Source: Lineus longissimus (Eukaryota; Nemertea; Pilidiophora; Heteronemertea; Lineidae). From it: DNA of 64,000 nt. The notes below the pieces were generated by a model that was not told the origin of the DNA, did not search any database, and saw only the letters and a list, made by a program, of their open reading frames with translations. Made by a program: the position numbers and the translations under genes. Shown piece after piece: positions 42,971 to 53,909 of this stretch; position 1 is the first letter of the stretch, and each line of letters starts with the position of its first letter. Location of the stretch: assembly GCF_910592395.1 (NCBI RefSeq), contig NC_088322.1:436001-500000 (forward strand), read 5' to 3'.

Positions 42971-43849
42971 TGGTCTGTAGTATGGCGGTCCGAAGCGGTC
43001 ATAATAGAATAATATAAGTTTAACTATAATTATTTTGAGTTAAACTCTAATTAATTTGGGTATAACTGCTCGCAGATGAACTTCCCGCCAAAAGTCAGTT
43101 ATACTTGTAATGTTCGGGTTTCTCCGGAAATCGTCTCATGTTCTAACCAATCAGAGCCTAGATCACAAATAATAATTCTTATCTCTGATCACATGCCAAT
43201 TTTCTGTGACAAGGGAGAGTGTTGTACACTTTTGGGATGTTACACATGAACTGCAACAAATATACAACCAAATAAGCCAGTGGAAATACTTGTCACCTGC
43301 GAGGGAACATCAAGAAAAGGTTTTCTGCAGGCAGGTTGAACATTTGCATGCATTTTACCGTGAAAACTGGGGAAGCGGCCGCGGGGCAAGATGGCGGAAA
43401 TTATTTTCGCAATTCACGTATTGTACACTGACATGACTGACATACGTTGTATAGGCCTACATGCACATGATGCATGCATGTACACTGTCACCCACGTAGT
43501 CGCCACTATGCACGTGTCATAACTCTCTGGCTCTGTTTCTCTGACTGTGTCTGAGCAGAGCTATATCAGTATATGGTAACTAAGCCAGGCCTGCCCCCAT
43601 CAATCATTATCATTCCAATCGGCATGATCGGCATCGACCTGAGAGCGTATACCTACTATTAAGAGCAAGGCAAGGCTCAGCCTCAGCCCCCCCCCCCCCC
43701 CCCCCCCCCGCTCATGTGCATGCCCCCTGCACCTCGCACCAAAGCCCTGCCTTTTCTGAGACGTCATCAGAGAGCAGTGCACTGGGGTGTCGAGGAATTC
43801 AAGAAAAGAGTGCCCCAGGCCCGGCCAATTATGAGCTCTTGACGTAGGC
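42971..43849. other. Unassigned sequence with a 23-C homopolymer
   Basis: If piggyBac and the palindrome are removed, this adjoins the broken Ulp1 exon, but no Cys-box (SCGVF) is found. A run of 23 C lies at 43687-43709. The 76-codon ORF at 43206 has no recognisable domain. Confidence 0.4.
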
Positions 43850-44152
43850 AATAGACTCTTTCGTAGATGATCAGCAGAGCCACTTTTACTACAGCAAAAG
43901 CATTACAGGCATAGGCTAACTCGGAAAAAGTCAAAATAAACTTCCCTTCAAACTTGGTACATGTGATTGGACACCAATATAAAAACGAAATAGGCATTTG
44001 GATTGTGAAAAAATGGATGCAAATGTGACTTTTTCCCGTTTTTCTGTAACCGAACAATAGAAAGATTAAATCTTTAATCCTACTTGTATTGTTCAGGACA
44101 CTCTCCACGCATGCGAGGAGTGTGGTCAGGGCCTTCTACGAAAGAGTCTATT
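43850..44152. mobile_element. 303-bp MITE with 18-bp perfect TIRs
   Basis: AATAGACTCTTTCGTAGA at 43850-43867 is the exact reverse complement of 44135-44152. No coding content. Superfamily not assigned. Confidence 0.8.
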
Positions 44153-44383
44153 TGGCAGGGGGGTGCACTGGGTGCACGTGCAACCTTCGCTGAGCCAGAT
44201 GAGCCCTTCCGCTACTTTCGAACAGCTTCGGAGCTCTTCGTGGAATCTATGCTGATTTTCTAAATTTTAGTTCCACCACCCCAAGATGTGCACCTCCCCA
44301 TGTATGCCATGCCCTAACCAGCCTATGCCTTGATTATTGATAACGTTTCCAATTTTCGTTGAGTTTAACCTTGGCTTGGCTTA

Positions 44384-44726
44384 GGGGTGGTCCATAATTT
44401 TCAACATTTTCACAAGCACAAAACGTACGGGGAGGGAGGGGGTCAAAACACCAATGTACACTTTAAGAAATTCATGGGTGATACGATTATTCACAGCCGA
44501 CCCAGCAATGAATATGAACAATATCTTCTTTATATTATTTTGAAAACAATGTTGACGGGCAATGACTGACCAAGTTGGAAACACAACTAGAACCCCCTTA
44601 TTTTGGGATGTGGGTCATTCGGCCATGAACATTTTTCATTCGGGATTGTACACTTTGGGGGGGAGGGGGTTGCTCAAAAGAGTACGTTTTGTGCACTTGA
44701 AAATGTTGAAAATTATGGACCACCCC
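44384..44726. mobile_element. 343-bp MITE with about 45-bp TIRs
   Basis: The left arm GGGGTGGTCCATAATTTTCA (continuing to about 44428) is mirrored by the right arm ending at 44726 (TGAAAATTATGGACCACCCC), with two or three differences. TA occurs next to each end but one base out of register, so a Tc1/mariner origin is only possible. Confidence 0.8.
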
Positions 44727-44803
44727 ATAACTCATTCATGGCTGAGTGAGAATCGACACAAAAGGCGTTCTTCATGATGGTTTTTCATGTATTTCTTTTA
44801 CAG

Positions 44804-44912
44804 GTCAGATGTTTTCTCGGTTTAATGAACATGTATCAGAGCTGTTGACCAGCAACACTGCCGCAGCCACTTCCTCCGTCTCTTCCTCTGTTGTTGGGGA
44901 GGCAAGTAATAC
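44804..44912 (+). pseudogene. HECT-like gene, exon split by the Gypsy insertion (left part)
   Basis: After a TTTCTTTTACAG acceptor the exon encodes QMFSRFNEHVSELL and a Thr/Ser/Ala-rich stretch, then ASN. It breaks at AATAC (44908-44912), which recurs at 55184-55188 after the second LTR. Removing one AATAC and the retrotransposon gives an uninterrupted exon (ASNT followed by SQGRRVQQ). Its domain is unknown. It is the N-terminal part of the gene whose HECT-type end is at 57350-57603. Confidence 0.6.
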
Positions 44913-46184
44913 TGTAGCGAAATTCCTCTGTTGATATTTACGTTGTGCACGTGCTTCAAGCGCATGGCTCATTTGAATATTTATGTGACCTGTGACCTCA
45001 TCTTTTGGATCTTTGCCATGGTCATAGATTTGCGAAACTTCCGAACAGTGTCAATATTTGCATTTTTACGTACAGAAAACGTGAGTATTTTAATAGAAAC
45101 TTATAGGTTTGTGTCTTTTCACCGGTAAGAATATGTGTGTGTATGATTTTTGTCCCTTTGTACAAATTTCATTGTGTTTTTACGGGTTTAACATTTGACA
45201 GTTCGCACCGCTGTTTATGGAAATGAGGTAGAGTGTTCATTCTGTCTTTTGACTAAATTCGGGTCAAAATTGTAGGGGTTTGAGTACTTCTTAGTTATTT
45301 TCACCCTTGGGGTTAAATTCTTATCATATTCAGATATTGTTTCTGGTCTGGTTTAATTTAATGAATACGGTTTCCCAATTTATATGAGGTTTGTTTCTGG
45401 TTCACGATCTTCAATGTTGACATTTCGTCGATGTAAATTCAGCGCATTGATCCTCGCGCTGTGGGAGAAGTTTAAAATAGTTCTTGGTGTAATCTGAATA
45501 TATTTCATTAGGTTGACGAAGTGTTTAGATACTTATTGTAATGTCAGTTTGTGACCTGGGGTGAGAATTTCGAGGGTTTTTGATAGATGATACAAGTATT
45601 TTGGGCGTGAAAGAGTAGGCTCTCTTTCTGTGTTACATTCAGTGTGTAAGTGTACATTTTTACGTGACGTCACCAAGGTAGTGCGGTTTTAGCGTCGGCG
45701 GGGTATTTAAACTGGTTGATGACGTCGCGCGGGGAGTCTGGAACAGAGGTCCGACTCGGTACGTTTCGGTGAGAGCGCGTTGTGCGGTGTTTGGGTTTAT
45801 TTAAATCGGGAACAGAGTTTGAGGGAGTTTTGAGAAGATTCTTTGGATTTACCGAGTCGTTTTAGCAGAAATCGAATAGAATTGCCTTTGGTATTTGTAC
45901 CATTTTGTAAATGAATTTGTATATAATGAATGATGAATCTTGTCTAAATAATTGAGATGAAATATGAAATATTAATTACCAAGATATTTTAGTCCCTTGT
46001 TCTTATTCACGTGGTTTAGTTTAGTGTTTTGTGTTCTTTTAACGAACCCCAACTCTCTCGCCTCTATATAGAAACTGGTGAGATTTTATTAATTCCCTTA
46101 AGACGGGTGGTGGCAGCAAAAACTCTAAAAGGCCATCCAGTGACAGTCGCGACGCCCTCTACGGAATTAGCGAAAGTTACAACT
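44913..46184 (+). repeat. 5' LTR
   Basis: It starts TGTAGCGAAATTCC, as does 53910. It ends in GTTACAACT just before the PBS. It contains a CRE-like TGACGTCA (45665), a GGGGTATTTAAACTGG TATA-type box near 45700 and an AATAC duplication outside. Confidence 0.92.
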
Positions 46185-46200
46185 GGTGGCAGCGGTGGGA
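46184..46200 (+). promoter_or_regulatory. Primer binding site
   Basis: TGGTGGCAGCGGTGGGA directly follows the 5' LTR. It starts with TGG, complementary to a tRNA CCA end. The tRNA is not assigned here. Confidence 0.7.
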
Positions 46201-46478
46201 TAATTTTGTAATATCAAACCCAAAGAGCAATTCAATCAATGAAAATAAGAGACGCATCATTTGAAATTGAAGTAAAAATGAGTGAACCTATTGAGACTTC
46301 AACGGACACAATTTTGTTGGTGATTATTATGACTGAACTTTAGAGTTTGGAAGTAGTACCGGTTCACTGAGTTTACTGTTTAGATTTAGTCGTGTGCGAC
46401 TAAAATCATCAAAGTAGCCGTAGATAAAGGTTTAGGCCTTAGATTCGTTTAGTGTGAAGCATATCAGACTAATTAGTA

Positions 46479-47723
46479 ATGTCAGACTCTGATCACGAGG
46501 TGATTATTATGAACGAGGGAAGAAATGGGCGAGGTGATGGTAATGATACGTCCACCACAGAGGATGAGTCCTCAAGGGATAATTCGCCTAATTTTCGCTT
46601 GGCTGGTGGAGACCAGGCCAGAGCCCCACACGCACGAGTGCGTCGTACTAAGCGGGAAGTAGTTCCTCAATGTTATAATGGGTCTACCAGTTGGGTTGAT
46701 TTCATGGCACATTTTGAGATGGTTTCGGATCTGAAAGGATGGGATGATGAAGATAAGGCTCAAGGCATGGGGGTGTGTCTCCGCGGGCCGGCCTTACAAG
46801 TAATGGCAGATCTCCCCAGGCGGGACCGTACAAATTTCAAGAAACTCTCCAGGGCTTTGGAGAAACGCTTTGGCCCAGCCAATCGAACCGAGCTATACAC
46901 CGCTGAACTTCGTAATAGAAGACGCCACAAAAATGAAAGTTTACATGAATTGGGGCAGGATATAAGACGTCTCTGCTCTTTAGCATATCCAGGTCTAGGC
47001 CTACAGTGGACTGAGCGTATGGCCCGGCAACATTTTGTTGACGCTATAGATGATTCTGACGTGAGAGTCAGACTTTTTCAGGCAGCTCCGGACACGCTTG
47101 AACAAGCCATTACGGTGGCTTTAGAAATGGAAAATTTCCAAAAGATTGAGTCGCGTAGAAATAACGGTGGTCTACCAAGACCTAAAGGGGTCTGTAAAAT
47201 GGTGAGGGCTGAGGACCTTGATGAAACGTCATCAAGTGGAAATGTTGAGACATTACCTAGATCTTTGAAAGCCACAACTACTAGAGATGACCGTCAGAAA
47301 TTTCAAAACAATGACAAGAGTCAGGGCGCAATCAAACATGTAAGTGCTAGTAGTAAAAAAGGAGGAGACCAGGAGAAATTTGAGTCTAGACTTAAGGGCC
47401 TAGAAGAGGGTTTGGCATCAGTGAGTGGCAATATAACAAACCTGACGAAACTCCTTGGATCATTTCAAATAGGTGCGCAACCTGGTTACGCTGGCAATGA
47501 GGCTGGTGACAACATGCGTAGGCCTAAGAAACCGTTGAAGGACATCCAGTGCTGGACATGTAATGAATTTGGTCATTTTAGCAGCCGTTGTCCACATAGT
47601 CAAAATGAGGCGCAGGGAGGAAGAGACAATACGGCAAGGAATAATTGGCGCGATAACGGTAACTATAGGACCGATCAGGGAAACGGGAATCAACTGGGAA
47701 AGGGGGGCGCTTCTCAGTTGTAA
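46479..47723 (+). CDS. Gag of the second Gypsy element
   Basis: 414 residues from ATG 46479, intact. An acidic/Ser-rich start is followed by a capsid-like helical domain (CYNGSTSWVDFMAHFEMV, then LRGPALQVMADL, ALEKRFGPANRTELY, ESLHELGQDIRRLCSLAYPG), the retrotransposon Gag fold. A basic linker, a predicted coiled coil (about 300-325) and a single CCHC knuckle (CWTCNEFGHFSSRC, about 365) follow. It would form the particle shell and bind RNA. The first 280 bases after the PBS are untranslated leader. The stop at 47721-47723 overlaps pol. Confidence 0.9.
   Translation: MSDSDHEVIIMNEGRNGRGDGNDTSTTEDESSRDNSPNFRLAGGDQARAPHARVRRTKREVVPQCYNGSTSWVDFMAHFEMVSDLKGWDDEDKAQGMGVCLRGPALQVMADLPRRDRTNFKKLSRALEKRFGPANRTELYTAELRNRRRHKNESLHELGQDIRRLCSLAYPGLGLQWTERMARQHFVDAIDDSDVRVRLFQAAPDTLEQAITVALEMENFQKIESRRNNGGLPRPKGVCKMVRAEDLDETSSSGNVETLPRSLKATTTRDDRQKFQNNDKSQGAIKHVSASSKKGGDQEKFESRLKGLEEGLASVSGNITNLTKLLGSFQIGAQPGYAGNEAGDNMRRPKKPLKDIQCWTCNEFGHFSSRCPHSQNEAQGGRDNTARNNWRDNGNYRTDQGNGNQLGKGGASQL
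47696..47702 (+). promoter_or_regulatory. Slippery heptamer GGGAAAG for -1 frameshifting
   Basis: In gag phase it reads G GGA AAG, a canonical X XXY YYZ site, 19 bases before the gag stop. The pol frame is exactly -1 from gag and is open across it. A downstream GC-rich stretch could pause ribosomes, but no pseudoknot was modelled. Confidence 0.65.
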
Positions 47724-49540
47724 AGGAGACGGAAGCCTCACATCATAAGACTGACGTCGTCAATGGTACACCTATTAAAGTCAATATTGGGAAAAACAAC
47801 TCGGGGTTGTATGTGCCAAGTAAAATTTGTGGAGAACATGTTGAATTTTTGATAGACACAGGATCATGTGTCACCATACTCTCCAGAGAGAAATTTCAGT
47901 CTATTAAAAAAGAAATGAGGCCAAGATTAGGTACAGAGGTGCCTGTCCTCGAAGGTGTCGAGGGGTCTGCTTTAAAAGTATTGGGACAAGGTGAAATGGT
48001 GATAGAATTGACAGACGATATATTGACCGAAGGGTCAGTTATCATTGCTGATGTCCCTGGAGATGGAATATCAGGCTTAGATTTTCTTGGACAGCTGGGT
48101 TGTACCATTGATGCGCGTAGAGGTGTCTTATGGTGTGGGAAGACTGAGGTGCTATGTCGAATTAATAGAGCGCCTAAGTTGAGATGTTGTAAAATATTTG
48201 CTACGTCTACTGTTACATTACCGGCAGGTCACCAAGTGTTGTTGAGTGGTGTCCCTGCTAAGCCACTAGAGCGCGCATCTGGTGGTTGGGCTGTGGCTGA
48301 ACCTACAAGGAAGACGAGACTTCCAGAATTTTGTGTACTAGGGAAAACTTTGGTGGACTCAAGAAATGGGGAGTGCCCCATAAGGGTTGCTAATTTCGGG
48401 GATCAGGCCCAAATAGTAAGAAAGGGAACGTACTTAGGAGTATTGTGTCCCGTAGATTCATGCACTCAAATTGTAGAAAGAGAGGATGTGAAACCTCCTG
48501 CGAACAAAGCTGTTAATTTAGTAAAAGAATCGGAGAAGACCGATACCGGTATTTTAGAAATACCTGAGCACCTAAAGGAGCTCTATGAGAGATGTTCTAA
48601 GGATCTTGAAACTGATTATCAACGTAATGAATTGGCACGTTGTCTGAACGATTTTTCGGGGGCATTCGCCACTTCACCGACTGATCTGGGTAGGACTAAA
48701 ATTGTCAAACATGATATAGACGTTGGTGATGCAAAACCAATTAGGGTACCTCCAAGGAGATTCCCTATAGAGAAACAAAAAGAAATTGACAAAGAAATAA
48801 AATCAATGCTAGAGAATGACATCATTGTGCCATGTCCTGATAGTCTGTGGGCAGCGGCCATTACGCTAGTAAAGAAGCGCGACGGGACAAATCGTTTCTG
48901 TGTGGACTATCGACTTGTCAATAAAAAGACTGTGGTTTCTGCTGTACCTATGGCTAATCAAGAAACTTTACTATCATCATTAGCTGGGGCCAAATACTTT
49001 TCAGCACTCGACGCGCAGGCGGGATTCTGGCAAGTAGAGCTTACAGAAAGGGCATCCAAAATTTCTTGTTTCCGAGATAGGACCAATGTTTACTCCTTCA
49101 AAGTTATGCCATTCGGTATGGTGAATAGTCCGATGACCTTCACCTATATGATGAACAAAATGATGTCAAATTTGTTATTTGAAGTCTGCTTGGTATATCT
49201 TGATGATGTGATCACCTGGGGACGAGATTTTGATGAGGCAACAAAGAATTTGAGAACTGTGCTAGGACGATTCGAACAGGCCAATGTAAAGTTGAAACCT
49301 AAGAAATGTAATCTCCTTCAACTTAGTGTACATTTTCTAGGACACGTTGTAAGCGAAAATGGAGTAGCATGTGATCCAGAAAAAGTTAGAGTTGTCAAAG
49401 AGTGGCCGAGGCCAAAGGATTTGACAGAGTTGCGTAGTTTCTTGGGGACACTAGCCTATTATCGCAATTACATACGAGGGTTCTCTACCATAGCTAGGCC
49501 GTTAAACAAATTAACGCAGAAAGATGAATTATGGGTATGA
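47702..49540 (+). pseudogene. Pol of the second Gypsy element: protease and reverse transcriptase
   Basis: Entered by -1 frameshift. Aspartic protease has LIDTGSC (about 47849). RT has VPPRRFPIEKQKEI, RFCVDYRLVNK, FSALDAQAGFWQVEL (motif A), VMPFGMVNSPMTF (motif B) and LVYLDDVITW (motif C, 49196). The connection domain has LRSFLGTLAYYRNYI. TGA at 49538-49540 follows W-V where W is the usual residue (TGG to TGA would explain it). The same frame continues at 49541 into RNase H. RT sequence is otherwise complete. Confidence 0.9.
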
Positions 49541-51001
49541 GGTGAAGAACAGGAAGTGGCATTTGACATTCTCAAAGGGTGCCTGATGTCTGCACCAATT
49601 CTTGGACACCCTAGAGAAGAAGGTGAATGGGTACTAGATACAGATGCTAGTCTATTTGGTATAGGAGGCGTCCTTAGCCAAATTCAGGATGGTCACGAGA
49701 GGGTTATTGCGTATGGTAGCCGGTCATTGTCTAAAACTGAACGTAACTATTGTACAACCAGGAGGGAGCTCCTAGCCGTAGTACATTTTGTGAAACATTT
49801 CAAACATTACTTGTACGGTAGATTTTTCACGATCAGAACTGATCATGCTAGTCTCACATGGCTTAAAAATTTCAAAGAACCAGAGGGTCAAGTGGCTAGG
49901 TGGTTGGAAGTGTTAGAAACCTACAACTATAAAATTGAACACCGAGCAGGCCGTCTTCATGGGAACGCTGACGGACTAAGTAGAATCCCGTGCACAAACT
50001 GTAAACAATGTGACAGAATGGGGTACGATGGGGACATTCTGGTTAATAGAGTTGTTGAGCTGACAGAAGTGACGGAGATTGACCACACGACTGATTTAAG
50101 TTGTGACGTCATGGCTTTGCCAACGGAGACGAAAAATGGTAAAGACCATTTCTCCCTGGATCAGTCATACATGTCACAACATGAGGTTAAGACTGAGAGA
50201 CAAAGGTGTCAAAGTGACACTACTCTCACAAAAGATGTTGATGTTGATGACGTAGGTGACGTCATAGCTTTGCCAACGGAGACGAAAAATGGTAAAGACC
50301 ATTTCTCCCTGGATCAGTCATGCATGTCACAACATGAGGTTAAGACTGAGAGACAAAAGTGTCAAAGTGACACTACTCTCCAAAAAGATGTTGATGTTGA
50401 TGACGTAGGTGACGTCATGGCTTCTCCGAAGGTGATGAAGAGTGGTAAAGACCATTTCCCCTTGGATCAGTCATGCATGTCACTACACGAAGATGAGACT
50501 GAGAGACGCAGGTGTCAAAGTGACACGACTTTCTCAAAAGATATTGACAATAGTGACGTAGGTGACGTCATGGCTTCTCCGAAGGTGATGAAGAGTGGTA
50601 AAGACCATTTCCCCTTGGATCAGTCATGCATGTCACGATACGAAGATGAGACTGAGAGACGCAGGTGTCAAAGTGACACCGCTCTGTCAAAAGATATTGA
50701 CAATAGTGACGTAGGTGACGTAATGGCTTTGCCAACGGAGACGAGAAACGGTAAAGACAGTTTCTCCCTGGATCAGTCATGCACATCATCTGAACTATGT
50801 AGTGACGTAGGGTGTCTGAGTGACACTACCAGATTGAAAGGAGACGCAGTTCACGAAATTGAGGCGAATAGTGTTAAAGAACACTCCTCCAGATCTTATC
50901 AGAAATGCAAAACAGTGCAATTTAGCCAAGATACTGACAAGTGGACCCCGACAATGTTAGCTCAGAAACAATCTGAAGACCAAGAGTTGACTTGGATCTA
51001 A
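49541..51001 (+). pseudogene. Pol: RNase H and a 51-residue repeat array
   Basis: RNase H residues: VLDTDASLFGIGGVL, SLSKTERNY, ELLAVVHFVKHFKHYLYG, DHASLTWL and the H-R-A-G-R-L-H-G-N-A-D-G-L-S-R end (about 49940-49985). Five tandem units of 51 residues then occupy 50105-50790. At 50999-51001 the frame stops (TAA), while integrase resumes one frame over from 50992, so a single indel lies at 50990-51000. Confidence 0.85.
50105..50790 (+). repeat. 153-bp in-frame tandem repeat in pol
   Basis: GACGTCAT/GACGTAAT recurs at 50105, 50258, 50411, 50564 and 50717, exactly 153 bases apart. Each unit encodes 51 residues (DVMALPTETKNGKDHFSLDQ type, then TERxRCQSDT). Units 1-2 and 3-4 are the most alike. 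The length is preserved modulo three, so selection on the frame is likely. Confidence 0.92.
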
Positions 51002-51759
51002 ATGCCAAAAAGAACTTAAATGAGAGGCCGGATTGGAAAAATGTTTCCAGTCAAAACGCTTTGTCTAAGGCATATTGGGCCAAATGGGAAAGGTTAAAGT
51101 TCCAAGCAGGTGTATTAGGATTAAACTGGGAATCTGTCGACGGGAAAACTTACGTTTGGAAAATGATTCCACCCAACGAATACCGCCGAGATATTTTCCG
51201 TGATCTGCATTCTTCTAAAACCGCAGGGCATTTCGGTGCAAAACGAGTTTTGCCTCTCGCACAACAAAGGTTTTGGTGGCCTGGTATGAGTAGGGATATT
51301 ATCACTTGGGTTGAACAGTGTGATATTTGCGCTCAGAGAAAGAGACCGGGTAAGAAAAGACGTGCTGAATTGAAACAGTATCGGGTGGGAAACACATTAG
51401 AGCGGATTAGTACAGATGTTCTAGGACCTTTACCTCCTAGTAAGGGTGACGGTAACCGTTTTATCCTCTTAGTGACGGACAGCTGGACTAAGTGGGCTGA
51501 GGCCTATCCTATCCCTAATCAAGAAATGGAGACTATTGCAAATAAAATTGTTAGAGAGTTTTTGTGCAGATTCGGTTGTGCTAGACAACTTCACAGTGAC
51601 CGAGGCGCGTCCTATGAGTCTAAGTTATTTCGGGCAGTCTGTGAAATGCTTGAAATAGAGAAAACTAGGACAAGTCCGATGCGACCTCAATCTAATTCAC
51701 AATGCGAACGAATGAATCAGACCATAGAGGCTATTTTAGCAAAGACGATTAGGCGCTAA
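50992..51759 (+). pseudogene. Pol: integrase zinc finger and core
   Basis: The HHCC finger is HSSKTAGHFGAKR ... WVEQCDICAQ. The core has D in ISTDVLGP (about 51415), D in LHSDRGASYE (about 51597) and E in SQCERMNQT (about 51707), a complete DDE triad. TAA at 51757-51759 follows RR where relatives carry a Gln or similar codon (CAA to TAA would explain it). The frame continues unchanged. Confidence 0.88.
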
Positions 51760-52617
51760 GAAGACTGGCAAGAGTGCCTTCCCTTTGCTATGATGGCTTA
51801 TCGGGCAACCAGACATGACACGACTGGTCAAACGCCGAACAAAATGATGTTGGGAAGGGAGGTTGAGTTACCTCTAGACTTAGTGACAGGTTTTCCTATC
51901 GAAGACAATGCTGATCAAGTAAAGCCTATTGATTACGTAGAAACCCTGAGAGAAAATATTCATGTAGCTCATGAAATGGCGAGAAATGAAACTAAGAAAA
52001 ATTCTGAGCGTCAGAAGCGATATTATGATAGACAAAGATTCGGATCCGCGTATTCTGTTGGTGATGTAGTCTGGGTATATAATCCTGCACGAAAGAAAGG
52101 GGTGTGTCCCAAACTTCAGTGTCACTGGAAAGGTCCGTTTCTCGTAGTAGGAAAGATTGACGACGTTGTGTACAGACTTCAGAAATCACCTCAAGCTAGT
52201 CCTATAGTCTGTCATTATGACCGTTTGAAGCCCTATAAGGGATGTGATTTCAAAGCTTGGCTCCCGAAGATAAATGAAATGGTGGAGGTTACTCCAGGAG
52301 AAGAGCCTCCAGGAGGAGACATCATTATAGGGAGGGGGGAGGTATCCAAGGATACTACTCCGGAAATCATTGAGGAAAATCAAGGGGTAGATACGGACGC
52401 TGGCGCGGTAGACGCCCGTGAAAATATTAAAGTAGGTCATGAATCTAGTTCAGAGTTGGATAAAGATACTGGAGAGAAATCTTCGATTGTCCATGAACAG
52501 GACACCGGTGTTGGCCGACGAAGCGGAAGGAACAAGAGTGTTCCTCAAAGATTTGGGGAATGGGTAGCTTCTGTCATGAGACCGGATGTTAAAATTGGAC
52601 GGGTTTGCAATGTTTAA
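51760..52617 (+). pseudogene. Pol: integrase C-terminal part
   Basis: Same frame as the integrase core. EDWQE then FAMMAYRATRHDTTGQTPNKMMLGRE is the end of the core. KRYYDRQRFGSAYSVGDVVWVYNP starts the SH3-like (GPY/F) domain, with WKGPFLVVGKIDDVVYRLQ. A long acidic tail ends at TAA 52615-52617. No chromodomain seen. Confidence 0.85.
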
Positions 52618-52687
52618 AATGTGTTCAAAGTTAATTGCAATTCCATTAACTGATGTGTGTATATATTTATTTATTTTAAGGATAAAG

Positions 52688-53341
52688 ATGACGAAGTTCA
52701 AGTGTTTCGGATGTCAAAGAAAATTTGCGACAAGAGCGCAGCTGATGCAGCATAAAGACGAGGAACATCCTGAGTGGGGCAAACTATCTTGCCAGTATTG
52801 CCAGCAGAAGTTTCCGAAGACTCAACGTGTGGAGCTGAGGCTCCACGAGCAGCGACACCGAAGAGCTCAGACTCTGGCAAGAGATATGTCGGCAGAACCT
52901 ACGGAGGAGCTCGCAAAATTCGAAGAGGAGTTTCGGTCGGGGAATACCCAGAAACTTACCGTTGTGGTAAGCGAGGAATTCGAAGATCCAGGCGATTTGA
53001 TTTTGGAATCGTCCATGGCCAGTAATGTAGGTAAGGGGGATGAGTCCCGACCTGTGGAGAAGGAGTTCTCCTCGTGCGCACCAAAGACTACCCCTGCCGA
53101 GGCGTTAGGGAAAGCAAGCTGCCTCAGCGATAGCCATGAAGATGGCGATGGAGAGAAACTGCCTTTAGTACCGACTAGAGGGGACAAGCCGTCCAAGGAG
53201 TTTGAGAGACCTTACGTTCTACATCGAAACAGGACATGGAGTTACCCAGATGGAACGATTTGCAACGAACAGTGTACGTACGTTTTCAGAGACAATATTC
53301 ATATGAGGGATGCTTGGACCCAAACGACTACGGAGGAATAG
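52688..53341 (+). CDS. Extra ORF of the Gypsy element: two C2H2 zinc fingers
   Basis: 217 residues from ATG 52688, intact, in the position where an env gene would lie. Finger 1 is C-x2-C-x12-H-x4-H (CFGCQRKFATRAQ...), finger 2 is C-x2-C-x14-H-x3-H (CQYCQQKFPKTQ...). The remainder is acidic and Ser/Pro/Lys-rich, ending TWSYPDGTIC ... DAWTQTTTEE. No signal peptide or membrane segment, so it is not an envelope protein. A pyrimidine-rich TTATTTATTTTAAG ends at 52680, a possible splice acceptor giving a subgenomic mRNA. It could bind nucleic acid or act on element transcription; function unknown. Confidence 0.75.
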   Translation: MTKFKCFGCQRKFATRAQLMQHKDEEHPEWGKLSCQYCQQKFPKTQRVELRLHEQRHRRAQTLARDMSAEPTEELAKFEEEFRSGNTQKLTVVVSEEFEDPGDLILESSMASNVGKGDESRPVEKEFSSCAPKTTPAEALGKASCLSDSHEDGDGEKLPLVPTRGDKPSKEFERPYVLHRNRTWSYPDGTICNEQCTYVFRDNIHMRDAWTQTTTEE

Positions 53342-53909
53342 TGGAATTTCGAATATTGTTGAATTTGTATAGATTGTAATTATTTTAAGGTTTACCGAGA
53401 ATACTTGAGGATATTTAACTGTAAGTTATATCTGATGACAGTCTAATTGTATATATATTTCATTGTTGAAGGGTTTTGAATTTTTTATATCTAGATAGTT
53501 GTAAAAAGGGTTTTCTCTAGGAGGAAATTTAATTGGTAAGTATATGTATAGACCTAGACCTAGGCTGGTGCGTTTTTATAGTGATTGTTACTGTTACTGT
53601 TGTAAATTATATATGCTAGTGAATTTCTTTTAAAGGTATTGGTCTACCTAGGTAAAAATTTGTGCTGTACCTGTATATACTGTATTTAGAATTTTCCAGT
53701 GTGAGTGACTCGTATTTTACGGTGTATGTTACAATGGGATAATCTGAGTTGATTGCCTCTGCAGTCACTGCGTCATGGTTACCATGGTTACGATATTCGG
53801 GGATGTGTAGGTGTCTTCGTGGAAACAGAAACATGTGGTTACATCACGTGACGTCTTGGGTGTTTTGAATGTATACTGTCCGGGACGTACAGTCTTAGTG
53901 GGGGGTAGT
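53342..53909 (+). other. Gypsy 3' non-coding region and polypurine tract
   Basis: AT-rich, with no ORF of note. GTGGGGGGTAGT directly before the 3' LTR (about 53898-53909) is the likely second-strand primer. Confidence 0.6.

Noticed and set aside
43206-43436. 76-codon ORF after the palindrome, considered as the missing Ulp1 Cys exon
   Set aside because: No SCG motif and no resemblance to the Ulp1 exon at 8274-8376.
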